The notes: generated by a model not told the origin, from the letters alone. DNA of 64,000 nt from Clostridium drakei (GCF_000633595.2 NZ_JIBU02000013.1:186001-250000), one strand, 5' to 3'; counted from the stretch's first letter, positions 9,616 to 18,856 are shown. A program made the numbers and translations.

Positions 9616-10485
9616 TTAAAGTAAATCAAGTGTTTTTATTATTCCATCTTTTAGTTCAAAATCTTTATTTTTAATGCACATTTGTCCAACAAATTTTGCT
9701 TTTCCCATAACCTTTTCACAAGCTTCAGAATATTTTATAGATCCTCCTAGATTAATGTCCTTCCATACAGCTTTATCTGTTCCTAATAATGAAAATGTAG
9801 TTTTAGGACAAAGTAATACTATCATTTCATCATCAATGATTTCTTCAATGTTTTTCAATAATGGATAAGTAAACATTTCTACAGTCTGTTCTGCATATTT
9901 AGGTCCTAAAATATTTAGTCCGCCAGAAGAGTCAGCATAACTAATCATGTTAACTCCTACTTTTTTAGCCTCTTCAACAAAGCGTAATGTTTCCTTTTGA
10001 AATTTATCAAAAATAGCCTTCATTGTATCTGGTTCTTTTCTAAATATTTTAAAAACATGACGTGGATCAATTAAGACATTCATAATTGTAAATGGACCTG
10101 AAATGTATAAAAGTACATTCTCACCTTTATCTCTTAAATATTTACAGGCTTTTAAAACCTCTGATATACGACCTTTGGAATAATCAATTTCAGGTAAATC
10201 TAATATTTCCTGTGCTTTTGTACAAATATACTCCTTTGCTCTTGGACCAGCTTTTTCATTTCCAAGGTTGATTATTCCACCCATTGCTTCTCCCTCAACG
10301 GTATGACAGAATGGTAGCCCACAAAAATTTGCGTTATCATATTTCTTTAATTCTTCTGCCAATGTAGCCATGCTGTCCCAATGTTTATATGCCTCTGGAA
10401 ACTGTAAGCCTGTTTTTTTTGTAACTTGTTCATTAATCCCTTCAGAATTATCATACGTACAATTAAAATCAATAATTTTACTCAT
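9616..10485 (-). CDS. Short URO-D-like protein lacking the zinc histidine
   Basis: 289 residues, about 60 shorter than its neighbours, aligning to the URO-D methyltransferase fold (LQFPEAYKHWDSMATLAEE and ADSSGGLNILGPK). Where the active relatives have H-x-C this protein has LLCPKTTF (L224, C226), and the terminal Cys is in GQMCIKN (C250). So one zinc ligand is lost and the C-terminal region is reduced. It could be a regulatory or assembly subunit, a methyltransferase with a different metal site, or a decaying copy; the frame is fully open, which argues against decay. Position between the CobW gene and MT I suggests a dedicated role in this operon. Confidence 0.75.
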   Translation of the reverse strand: MSKIIDFNCTYDNSEGINEQVTKKTGLQFPEAYKHWDSMATLAEELKKYDNANFCGLPFCHTVEGEAMGGIINLGNEKAGPRAKEYICTKAQEILDLPEIDYSKGRISEVLKACKYLRDKGENVLLYISGPFTIMNVLIDPRHVFKIFRKEPDTMKAIFDKFQKETLRFVEEAKKVGVNMISYADSSGGLNILGPKYAEQTVEMFTYPLLKNIEEIIDDEMIVLLCPKTTFSLLGTDKAVWKDINLGGSIKYSEACEKVMGKAKFVGQMCIKNKDFELKDGIIKTLDLL

Positions 10486-10547
10486 GTTAATTTCTCCCTT
10501 TATAAAATAAGTAATCAGACATTTTAAATTATATATATCTCTCTAAT

Positions 10548-11501
10548 TTAAAATTTTGGATATCTACTTAAAGCTTTTGATGTATGTTTATTTTTAAAGC
10601 ATTGTAATATTTTTTGCCTTTTCAACTCACTACCTATAATAGCCAACTTAGTTTCTTTAAATCCCTCTACATAATCCCAATGAAAATGATGGGGAGTAAA
10701 ATCAAAATAAATAAACTTTTTTGTGTCAAGCTCTAAAATTCCTTTAGCTCTCAAAACATAGCCATAATCCTTACCTTTTAGAGAATTCAATATTCTATCT
10801 ATTTCTTCCTCTGTAAAACTTTTAGGATTAGCAATAGATACTGTGCTGAATACTTTACTTGCTGGTATTGATAGAGATTTTTCTTTTAAATCAACTTCAA
10901 TGTTTTTAATTGTATCTAATATTTCAATTATTTCTTTACCTTCATAAGAATACCAATCATCCTTAATTATACATGCTTTCTCATTATTTAATTTTATCTT
11001 AGAAATTACTTCTTCAACTTTTAAGTCATCTACACTATCTATATGACTTAAAAATATAACATTAGCATTTTGAATTTGATCTAAATAAAATCCACCAAAG
11101 TTTTCTAAGTAATCATCAAACGCACTTACATCTATAATAGTTATAAGATGATTTACCCTTATTGGTAAATCCGAATTTTCAGAAATTTTCTTGCAAACCT
11201 TTACAATATCTGATAAATTTCCTACTCCAGATGGCTCTATAAATATATGTTCAGGTTTATATTTTAGTGCTAATTCCTCTATACTATCTTTAAAATTTTT
11301 TACTAAGCTGCAACAAATACAGCCAGCATAAATTTCTTTAATAGGTAGTTTGTCATTAATCAAGTCTCCATCAATGCCAATATCACCAAATTCATTCTCA
11401 ATTAAAGCAATTTTACCCTTAATATTAGGAATGATTTTTTTTAAAAATGTAGTTTTTCCAGCTCCTAAGAATCCAGAAATAATATTTACATTAATAATCA
11501 A
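10548..11501 (-). CDS. CobW/COG0523 family GTP-dependent metal chaperone
   Basis: 317 residues: P-loop GFLGAGKTT (11-18), ENEFGDIGIDG switch segment (35-45), the CxCC metal motif C61/C63/C64, and a C-terminal CobW_C domain with a His-rich HHFHWDY stretch. Such G3E GTPases deliver Zn or Co to client enzymes. It is the first gene of the corrinoid operon, whose URO-D methyltransferases need zinc and whose carrier needs cobalamin, so metal insertion into these is the likely job. The start is TTG, preceded by AAAGGAGG at 6 nt. Confidence 0.88.
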   Translation of the reverse strand: MIINVNIISGFLGAGKTTFLKKIIPNIKGKIALIENEFGDIGIDGDLINDKLPIKEIYAGCICCSLVKNFKDSIEELALKYKPEHIFIEPSGVGNLSDIVKVCKKISENSDLPIRVNHLITIIDVSAFDDYLENFGGFYLDQIQNANVIFLSHIDSVDDLKVEEVISKIKLNNEKACIIKDDWYSYEGKEIIEILDTIKNIEVDLKEKSLSIPASKVFSTVSIANPKSFTEEEIDRILNSLKGKDYGYVLRAKGILELDTKKFIYFDFTPHHFHWDYVEGFKETKLAIIGSELKRQKILQCFKNKHTSKALSRYPKF

Positions 11502-11525
11502 TACAAACCTCCTTTATTCACTGTT

Positions 11526-11555
11526 AATTATATGTTAAGTAATTAACATATAATT
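11526..11555. promoter_or_regulatory. Perfect 13-bp inverted repeat in the leader of the methyltransferase operon
   Basis: Arms AATTATATGTTAA and TTAACATATAATT separated by GTAA, 25 nt upstream of the CobW TTG start. There is no following T-run on the minus strand, so it is more likely an operator or an mRNA-stabilising hairpin than a terminator. Confidence 0.5.
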
Positions 11556-11879
11556 TTAAAAATAAATTCATAATATTTTTTATTATGTGTCATTTTATAG
11601 ATAATCTTAAATTATTTTGTTGATATCTACTAATTAATTTTAACATTTAAAATACTATCGGTCTAATCATTATTAATTATTCTTTCCAACACATTTATAA
11701 GTTATATTTATACCTTTACATTTATAAATATATATGCATTAATCTACCTATTTTACTATAGATATTTTTAGCAACCATGACAAGATATCCTTTTCATTTT
11801 AATTCAAAACGAAGAAATTGTTGCAATTTTATAAAATATGTATTAGTATATAATCATAAATTTAATAACTCAGATGAAA

Positions 11880-12052
11880 ATAGTGGGAGAGTTATGGCTG
11901 TTGCCATTCACCGAAGAAGTAAATCTTTCAGGTACCTAATTTAAATTAGAGATGACCGCTATTGGATGAAACCTTGGAGAGACTCTTTAATAGAGCACCG
12001 AAGGAGAAAGCCGCAAAGGCGAAACTCTCAGGTAAAAGGACAGGGGACAGGT
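11880..12052 (+). ncRNA. Tandem glycine riboswitch (gcvT-type)
   Basis: Two adjacent glycine aptamers: the first with GGGAGAGTT ... CACCGAAGAAG ... TTTCAGGTA, the second with GGATGAAACC, GGAGAGAC ... CACCGAAGGAG ... CTCTCAGGTAAAAGGACAG. These are the conserved blocks of the family, and the linker between aptamers is short as usual. It points towards the amino-acid permease CycA homologue, about 500 nt downstream. Weak hairpins near 12068-12090 (AAGTAAT/ATTACTT) and 12145-12171 (AAAAGG/CCTTTT) may form the expression platform. Confidence 0.95.
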
Positions 12053-12190
12053 AACATATCTTACAAAAGTAATATATTATCAATTACTTCATTTAGATCT
12101 TATCTATTCCCATTTGTATCTCCAATTACAAAATATTTATAGTAAAAGGTATTTTTAGTACATGCCTTTTGACTAGAATGGAGGGATAAA

Positions 12191-12346
12191 ATGGATCAAT
12201 TAACAAAACTACTTACTCAAATTAATTCTATCATATGGGAGGATTCCTCTTCTAATACCATTAATGAGAACTGGAATCTAAATCACCATACTTCTAGGGT
12301 TACTTCAATTGTTCAAATTGTTTCTTACTCTAAAACTTATTTTTGA
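12191..12346 (+). pseudogene. 51-codon ORF after the riboswitch; probable decayed start of an alanine/glycine:cation symporter
   Basis: GGAGGG is placed 6 nt before an ATG that opens 51 codons beginning MDQLTKLLTQINSIIW and ending TGA. The opening segment resembles the N-terminus of AgcS-type sodium:alanine/glycine symporters as I recall it, but after residue 16 no membrane segment follows. I infer an internal deletion of a former riboswitch-controlled symporter gene. Alternatively it is a genuine short peptide. A weak AGCAT/ATGCT hairpin with five Ts ends at about 12467, before the permease gene. Confidence 0.5.
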
Positions 12347-12442
12347 GAAAAATCAATAAAATTATAATTAAAAGGTGATATTACTAGTTTTAGATAATTA
12401 TGCACTAAAATAGCAGGTACTATTGAAGTTATACTTTGTATT

Positions 12443-12467
12443 AGCATTAACATCAATGATGCTTTTT
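12443..12467 (+). terminator. Possible weak terminator between the short ORF and the permease
   Basis: AGCAT/ATGCT stem followed by TTTTT on the plus strand. The stem is short, so read-through into the permease gene is plausible. Confidence 0.3.
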
Positions 12468-12577
12468 GTACACTATTTTAATGTAAAATTATTCATTTAT
12501 TTCAAAATAATAACTTAAAAACATACTTACACTGAAACAAATTTAAAAACAGTGATATTTAGAAAGGCGGAATATAT

Positions 12578-13972
12578 ATGTCAGAAAATCAAAACTTATC
12601 AAGAGGATTAAAAAATCGTCATGTCCAGTTACTAGCAATTGGGGGTGCAATTGGTACTGGATTATTCCTTGGTTCAGGTAGATCAATTCACCTAGCTGGT
12701 CCATCTATTTTATTTGCATATATGATAACAGGTATAATGCTCTTCTTTGTTATGCGTGCTCTTGGAGAATTATTACTTTCTAATTTGAATTACCATTCTT
12801 TTGTAGAGTTTGTATATGATTACCTAGGAGAAGGAGCAGCCTTCATTACTGGATGGACATACTGGTTTTGCTGGGTTTCGCTTGCTATGGCCGATGTAGC
12901 TGCCACTGGGCTTTATATACAATACTGGTTTCCAAATGTAGGCAGGTGGGTTCCAAGCCTTATAGTTCTTGTAGTTTTGCTAATTATGAACCTTACTGCA
13001 GTAAAATTATTTGGTGAAATGGAATTTTGGTTTGCTCTAATTAAAGTTATCGCAATTTTAGCACTTATTATAGTTGGTACATTTATGATTATAAAAGGAT
13101 TTTCTACAAATGCTGGTGCATCTAGCTTTACAAACCTCTGGAATCACGGTGGCTGGTTGCCAAATGGGGTAAGTGGTTTTATACTTTCTTTTCAAATGGT
13201 TGTATTTGCTTTTACTGGAATCGAATTAGTAGGACTTACAGCTGGTGAAACTGAAAACCCAGAATCTGTTATTCCAAAAGCTATTAACAATATTCCAATT
13301 AGAATTATTATTTTCTATGTAGGAGCACTTACTATTATTATGGGTATATACCCTTGGAATTCAATTGATCCAACTAAAAGCCCATTTGTACAGGTATTTT
13401 CTGCAGTGGGAGTAGCAGCAGCAGCAAGTATTGTAAACTTTGTTGTACTAACATCAGCTGCATCTGCTTGCAATAGTGGTATCTTCAGTACAAGCCGTAT
13501 GGTTTATTCTCTTGCTAAAGAAAATAATGCACCTAAATCAATGAAAAAATTAACTTCTAATCACATACCTTCTAATGCTACAATATTCTCTGCAACTGTC
13601 ATATTGATTTCGGTTATATTAAATTACATTATGCCTGAAGGAGTATTCGTACTCATTACAAGTATATCAACGTTTTGTTATATATTCATATGGGCAATTA
13701 TAATTATCTGTCATATAAAATATCGTAAAAACAAACCAGAACTTGCAGCTAAAAGCAAATTCAAAATGCCACTTTATCCAATTATAAACTATTTGATTCT
13801 AGCATTCTTTGCTTTTGTTTTAGTTACCTTGGCACTAAATAATGAAACTCGTGTAGCCTTATTTGTAACACCTATATGGTTTATAATGCTTGGTATAATT
13901 TATAAGATAGTTAAATCAAAAAAGAAAAATCAACAAAAAGATCTTCATGATGTAGATGGAAATTTAGCATAA
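12578..13972 (+). CDS. cycA: D-serine/D-alanine/glycine permease (CycA-like, AAT family)
   Basis: Proton-coupled amino acid importer in the cytoplasmic membrane, 464 residues with 12 predicted helices. The N-terminal GGAIGTGLFLGSG substrate loop, the stretch GWTYWFCWV, FGEMEFWFALIK and NFVVLTSAASACNSG match E. coli CycA closely from memory, closer than to aromatic or lysine permeases of the same family. The tandem glycine riboswitch upstream supports glycine as substrate. AAAGGCGG lies 7 nt before the ATG. A very long hairpin follows the stop. Confidence 0.9.
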   Translation: MSENQNLSRGLKNRHVQLLAIGGAIGTGLFLGSGRSIHLAGPSILFAYMITGIMLFFVMRALGELLLSNLNYHSFVEFVYDYLGEGAAFITGWTYWFCWVSLAMADVAATGLYIQYWFPNVGRWVPSLIVLVVLLIMNLTAVKLFGEMEFWFALIKVIAILALIIVGTFMIIKGFSTNAGASSFTNLWNHGGWLPNGVSGFILSFQMVVFAFTGIELVGLTAGETENPESVIPKAINNIPIRIIIFYVGALTIIMGIYPWNSIDPTKSPFVQVFSAVGVAAAASIVNFVVLTSAASACNSGIFSTSRMVYSLAKENNAPKSMKKLTSNHIPSNATIFSATVILISVILNYIMPEGVFVLITSISTFCYIFIWAIIIICHIKYRKNKPELAAKSKFKMPLYPIINYLILAFFAFVLVTLALNNETRVALFVTPIWFIMLGIIYKIVKSKKKNQQKDLHDVDGNLA

Positions 13973-14004
13973 ACTCAAATTTCGCAGTTTATGCATATGT
14001 AAGC

Positions 14005-14099
14005 GAAGTAACTTTCAACTGTATTCCGGCTGATATATGCTGTGAAGGAAAACTCACTTCACAGCATATATCAGTCTCCATACAGTTGAAAGTTACTTC
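14005..14099. repeat. 95-nt near-perfect inverted repeat (two-part hairpin) after cycA
   Basis: Outer arms of 20 bp (14005-14024 and 14080-14099) and inner arms of 18 bp (14030-14047 and 14057-14074) are exact complements, separated by symmetrical 5-nt internal loops and a 9-nt apical loop. No T-run follows on either strand, so it is not a classical terminator. It could be an RNA processing or stability hairpin, or a miniature transposon-like element. Confidence 0.9.
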
Positions 14100-14311
14100 T
14101 TAGTGCATTACGTATATACATAATACTTTCTCATATGGCTCTAAATAAAAAGCGTAGCTTTCATAATACTTGTTATCTAGTTTATGTATATTCCAGCTAA
14201 TTTAATAATATCCTATGGCGCAGCCTGAAAAAATAGTAAGTTAATCTATTGTGCTATTTGAAATTTAAAGTATAAAAATTTTAGAACTTTAAACACTTTG
14301 TAAAATCCTTC

Positions 14312-14446
14312 TTATTCTTTTACCCAATAGCTACTACAATCATCATAACGTTCCATAAATCCATACTCTATTAAGGCTCTTCTAGTAGTAGCATAGTCCT
14401 CATTTATTCTTTGTAAAATTCTATTTATCTCTTTTTCAGAGTTTTT
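14312..14446 (-). pseudogene. C-terminal remnant of a DUF2087 protein
   Basis: The minus strand encodes about 43 codons ending in a stop, reading SEKEINRILQRI, then TTRRALIEYGFMERYDDCSSYW. This is the core of the DUF2087 domain (usually C-terminal in small ArsR-like regulators). The frame is closed by TAA just upstream of it and no start or ribosome site is present, so only the tail survives. Confidence 0.55.
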
Positions 14447-14521
14447 TTACTTGTTTTATTGACAAATTAATATTTTATATCTACTATTTATTATATAATT
14501 TTATTTTAAGAGGTGAATAAT

Positions 14522-15022
14522 ATGAATTTAATAAAAACAAAAAATTCAAAATTTACAATTAGATTTGCAACACCTGAGGATGCGAGCTTAGTTGTGGAAT
14601 ATATGATAAAGTTGGGTACATATCAAAAAATGGCGGATAAAATTACAGCAACTAGAGAAAATGTTTATAAACTTTTATCAGAAAATAAAGGAGAAGCAAT
14701 TTTCGGTGATTATGATGGACAAACTGTTGCTTTTATTTATTTTTGTTATAATTCATCAGCTTTTATAGGACAATCAGGTATTTATATAGATGCCTTTTAT
14801 GTTGATAAAAGTGTGCGATCAAAGGGACTTGGAAAAATTATGATGGCCTTTATATCAAAGCTTGCACTTAAAAGAGGTTGTAAAAGAGTGGAGTGGGGTT
14901 GTTTGGATTGGAATGAGCCAAGCATTAATTTTTATAGGAAACTTGGTGCAACTAGTGTAGATACCATGACTATATATAGATTTTCTCAAGACAAATTAAA
15001 AGAAAATGCTGATAGATTTTAG
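14522..15022 (+). CDS. GNAT family N-acetyltransferase (polyamine/diamine type)
   Basis: 166 residues with the GNAT acetyl-CoA loop VRSKGLGKIMM and the C-terminal NEPSINFYRKLGA signature. The layout resembles spermidine/diamine acetyltransferases, so a small amine substrate is possible but unproven. An earlier GTG overlaps the ribosome site; AGAGG spaced 8 nt supports the ATG used here. The gene stands alone. Confidence 0.8.
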   Translation: MNLIKTKNSKFTIRFATPEDASLVVEYMIKLGTYQKMADKITATRENVYKLLSENKGEAIFGDYDGQTVAFIYFCYNSSAFIGQSGIYIDAFYVDKSVRSKGLGKIMMAFISKLALKRGCKRVEWGCLDWNEPSINFYRKLGATSVDTMTIYRFSQDKLKENADRF

Positions 15023-15162
15023 TATGCATGAATTTAACAAAATACATTATATATTCTATAATAAAAATTCTCAAAATCAAGTGATTCTAAGATTCAGATG
15101 GAGTTTGCTTATTAGGAATACCTCTCTTCATTTGAGTCTTAGAAGAACTTATCCAGGGAATG

Positions 15163-15855
15163 TTACTGATCTATCTTATATCCCACTCCCCAAACTGTTT
15201 TGATGTAATTTGGATTCTTAAAGTTATCCTTTAATTTAATTCTCAAATTTTTCATATGAGTCATTATTGTAGAATCACATTCATAAAATTCTTCATTCCA
15301 AATGTTTTCATATATATTTCTACTACTAAAGACTTTTCCTCTGTTTTGAGCTAACAATCTTAATATTTCAAACTCTTTTACCGTTAAGTGAATTTCTTCA
15401 TCACCTAAATACACTTGATGTTTCAAGAAATTAATTCTTAAATTTTCTATAACTATTTCATCTTCGTTTACATTATTCGGCTTAACTTTAAGGTATCTTC
15501 TTAATTGAGCTTTAATTCTAACCATAAGTTCTAATGGATTAAACGGCTTACCTATATAATCATCAGCTCCATTTAATATTCCAGATATTTTATCATTATC
15601 TTCTCTTTTAGCAGATAACATTATTATAGGAGTATCCTTGTAGGTTCTAATTTTCTTACATATGCTTATTCCATCTATATCTGGAAGCATTATATCTAAT
15701 ACCACAAGCTTAATATCCTCTTCTTTTAATATTTGCAATGCTCTTATCCCATTCTCTGCTAAAAAAACTCCATATCCTTCATTTATTAAATATATTTCTA
15801 TTAAATCTCTAATTTCTTTTTCATCATCTACTACTAATATATTTATTTTATTCAT
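15163..15855 (-). CDS. OmpR-family response regulator
   Basis: 230 residues: receiver with D10/D11, phosphoacceptor in VVLDIMLPD and Lys in KPFNPLELM, then a winged-helix DNA-binding domain ending in IKTVWGVGYKID. It is the last gene of a hydrolase/histidine kinase/regulator operon and presumably the kinase's partner. Confidence 0.92.
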   Translation of the reverse strand: MNKINILVVDDEKEIRDLIEIYLINEGYGVFLAENGIRALQILKEEDIKLVVLDIMLPDIDGISICKKIRTYKDTPIIMLSAKREDNDKISGILNGADDYIGKPFNPLELMVRIKAQLRRYLKVKPNNVNEDEIVIENLRINFLKHQVYLGDEEIHLTVKEFEILRLLAQNRGKVFSSRNIYENIWNEEFYECDSTIMTHMKNLRIKLKDNFKNPNYIKTVWGVGYKIDQ

Positions 15856-15922
15856 AAATTATATTTAGTGAGAGAGTGTATAATAAGTACCAAACTCCTA
15901 CTAAAGCTCACCTCTTTTCTTC

Positions 15923-17299
15923 TTATTTATGGGGTAAAACTAATTTCAAACAAATTTTTTTCCCATTATACTCTGCAAAAATTTTCCCATTATGAAGCTC
16001 AACTATACTTTTAGCAATTGACAATCCAAGCCCTGCACCGCCTTTTGTTGAAATTCTTGCTTTATCTCCTCTGTAAAATTTATCGAATATATTATTTATT
16101 TCCTCTTCATTAAAATCATCACATTCATTAGTTATATAAATTATGATATTTTCTTCTCTGCTTATGCTCAACTGAATTTCACTACCTATATTACAATACC
16201 TTATTGCATTGATTAGTAAATTTTCCATGACCCTAAACATTTTATCTGGATCTATGTTAATATCTATATCATATTCTGGAAATAAAAGTTTTATTTTTAA
16301 GTTTTTTTCACTACACAAAGGGATAATACCTGTAACAACTTGCCTCATAAATTCATTTAAAGATATGCTTATTTTATTTAATTTAATATCACAATTATTG
16401 AACTTATTGTACTCAAAAAAATCATTAATCAACTTATTTAATCTAGCTGCTTTTAAATCTATTATATCTATATATTTTTTTATATCATCATTACAACTAT
16501 ATTTACTTTTTAATAAATTCACATAACCTATTATTGATGTTAATGGAGTTCTCAAATCATGGGATATATTCATTATAAACAATTCTTTATCTTTTTCTAT
16601 TTTCTTTTCTTTTTGCTTATACTCATATAATTTTTGAGACATGTCATTTATACTACTTCCTATTTCTGAAATTTCATCTTTTCCCATAATTCTAACTCTA
16701 TATTTTAGATCACCTTTAGAAATTTCCTTTAAGCCTAAACATAATTCTTTTATATAAACAATTTCCTTATTAGTTAATATAAAAAATAAAACTATAAATA
16801 TAATTATAGGAACGATTAATATAAGTATAGAATGTTCTGTTCTAATTAAAGTTCCACTAAATAATATATATCTATTATTATCAAGTTTATCAATAAGGTT
16901 ATATTTAATTGCATACTCTTCAGTATCAATATCATTATTATTCTTTGCAAGTGAATCTAAATCAAAACTGCTTTCCTTACAATTCTTGCTTTTTATTAGA
17001 ACTTCTCCATTCTTATTTAAAACAAAGATATCCGCATATCTTATATTATTATTTATAATAGAATATATTTCTTTATCATCTTTGGCATTTGTAATTTTTT
17101 TCTCTATGTTTTTACATTGTTTAGTAAAGTGCGTAGTTTGTACATAATAATCATTGCCATCCTTCTTAAACAATTCATCCATAAAAAATCCTGAAAATAT
17201 TGAAACAATCAAACTGATTAAAAACATAATTATTAATTTGAATCTTAGTTTTTTTACCTTAATTAAAAGCAATTTTATATCCACTCTCCAAACTTTCAA
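15923..17299 (-). CDS. Membrane sensor histidine kinase
   Basis: About 458 residues: first membrane helix near 22-42, an extracellular domain of about 115 residues, second helix near 158-178, HAMP, dimerisation domain with the H-box ISHDLRTPLTSI, and an ATPase domain with N-box ENLLINAIRYC and G-box GGAGLGLSIAKS. The first codon is TTG without a clear ribosome site; a TTG nine codons later has GTGG 8 nt upstream and is an equally possible start. It lies 14 nt after the hydrolase stop. Confidence 0.88.
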   Translation of the reverse strand: MKVWRVDIKLLLIKVKKLRFKLIIMFLISLIVSIFSGFFMDELFKKDGNDYYVQTTHFTKQCKNIEKKITNAKDDKEIYSIINNNIRYADIFVLNKNGEVLIKSKNCKESSFDLDSLAKNNNDIDTEEYAIKYNLIDKLDNNRYILFSGTLIRTEHSILILIVPIIIFIVLFFILTNKEIVYIKELCLGLKEISKGDLKYRVRIMGKDEISEIGSSINDMSQKLYEYKQKEKKIEKDKELFIMNISHDLRTPLTSIIGYVNLLKSKYSCNDDIKKYIDIIDLKAARLNKLINDFFEYNKFNNCDIKLNKISISLNEFMRQVVTGIIPLCSEKNLKIKLLFPEYDIDINIDPDKMFRVMENLLINAIRYCNIGSEIQLSISREENIIIYITNECDDFNEEEINNIFDKFYRGDKARISTKGGAGLGLSIAKSIVELHNGKIFAEYNGKKICLKLVLPHK

Positions 17300-17313
17300 T
17301 ATAATTCAGATTT

Positions 17314-18678
17314 CTATTTTATCTTTATGTCATTTATTATATTCTGTAATTTATTACTAAACAACCCATGAATAAAGAATTCATTTCTTAAGCTTTGGTA
17401 CTTTTCCCCTTCCATCACCATTCCGTGATTATCGTGAACCACCACAATTTTAGATTTTGAATAATCTTGTGCTATTTTGGAGGCTACATCTGTAGAAAAA
17501 TCTATATCCATATCACCAATAAAAAATAGCACTTCACCACTATATTTTTTTCTATCTTCTAAAAGGTTAATTGGCTTAACATTAAAAGTACCAGCTTCAG
17601 CTTCCTTTAAATAATCCCTTAACAATTCCTTAGACCATTCAAAGCACACATTAATATCAGTGTTAGGTGTTTTAGAATATTTAATTATCTGTTCTCCAAC
17701 AACTTCAAACATTCTAACTTTTGTAGATTCTACTATAGGTGATTTCATTATGATTTTACATAAAGAAAAATTATATTCTGGGTTAAACAAATTTTTGTAG
17801 TAAGTTTTTTTATTTCCTTGATTAATCTCATCAATAAGAATTGAACAAGTATTTACCCAATCAATATCAGTGACACTTATCTTAAAAAGCATATAACATA
17901 ATTGATCTCTATCTACTTTTTTGTTTCTTACTATATTATCTAATTTTTCTAATGCTGCAGGATTTTTTTCTTTCATAATAATATTAAAATTGTATCCTGT
18001 GATATTTGACTTATTATCCATCATAATATCTGGTGCACTGGTGGCCTCTAGCATAGCTCTAGAAACATGTTCACCATACTTTGCAAGATATTGTTGTACC
18101 AATATACCTCCTCCAGAACCTCCAAATAACATTATTTTTCCATCGCCTGATAAGTATCCCCTTTTTTTAAGATCCTGACGTACCATTTCTATATCTTCAA
18201 TTTGTTGATCTGTTCCATAAAGATTCATAGCTTTTTTATAGTCAACAGCTTTTGTATTAGTATAAACCTCTGGAAATAGTGATGGTGAAGACCCTCTTCT
18301 ACCCATAACTACATAAGATAAACCTGGAAGCTTTTTTTCAAATATATCAAAGGTAGACTTTGTATGAACTTTATTTTGCTGACCATCTGTAAGATAAAAT
18401 ATTACATCTTTTCCAGGAGTAAAATTAGGACTTAACCTGTAAAAGCCTTTGTATTCTCCAAGACTTCTATTATTATGATCTATAGGTAATTTTATATATA
18501 TGTTTTTAGAATCAGGAGGCATTTCAGTATAATAGTCTGATAAACCAAGACGTTCTTTAGGAACTGACATATACGCATTATACTTGATATATCCTACAGC
18601 TATTCCTATAAATAATAAAGAAATCATAATCCAAAAACTTTTTTTCATTATATTTTTACTATAATCTTTCATATTCAT
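17314..18678 (-). CDS. Membrane-anchored alpha/beta hydrolase
   Basis: About 454 residues with a single N-terminal membrane helix (roughly 12-32), then an alpha/beta hydrolase fold: nucleophile elbow GGSGGG, late Asp in FFIGDMDIDF, and His in VHDNHGMV. The fold would lie outside the cytoplasm. AAGGG is 6 nt before the chosen ATG. As first gene of the operon with a sensor kinase and regulator, it may process a signal for the kinase or act on the envelope (ester, peptide or antibiotic). Substrate unknown. Confidence 0.75.
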   Translation of the reverse strand: MNMKDYSKNIMKKSFWIMISLLFIGIAVGYIKYNAYMSVPKERLGLSDYYTEMPPDSKNIYIKLPIDHNNRSLGEYKGFYRLSPNFTPGKDVIFYLTDGQQNKVHTKSTFDIFEKKLPGLSYVVMGRRGSSPSLFPEVYTNTKAVDYKKAMNLYGTDQQIEDIEMVRQDLKKRGYLSGDGKIMLFGGSGGGILVQQYLAKYGEHVSRAMLEATSAPDIMMDNKSNITGYNFNIIMKEKNPAALEKLDNIVRNKKVDRDQLCYMLFKISVTDIDWVNTCSILIDEINQGNKKTYYKNLFNPEYNFSLCKIIMKSPIVESTKVRMFEVVGEQIIKYSKTPNTDINVCFEWSKELLRDYLKEAEAGTFNVKPINLLEDRKKYSGEVLFFIGDMDIDFSTDVASKIAQDYSKSKIVVVHDNHGMVMEGEKYQSLRNEFFIHGLFSNKLQNIINDIKIK

Positions 18679-18856
18679 TAACATCCCTTTCTCTTAGCCT
18701 AAGGTATATCAAAAATTACCCTTCTACCTTTAAACTAACTTGATTTTAAAATCAAAAGTAATTGACCTTATACATTGATTTTAACAATAACTTATGGGAT
18801 TTTAATAAAGAAAATCTAAAGAAATTCTGAATTTAAAAGGTTTCTTAAGTTATAAT

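Noticed and set aside
14005-14099. The long hairpin as a rho-independent terminator
   Set aside because: No T-run on either strand and the stem is about three times the usual length.
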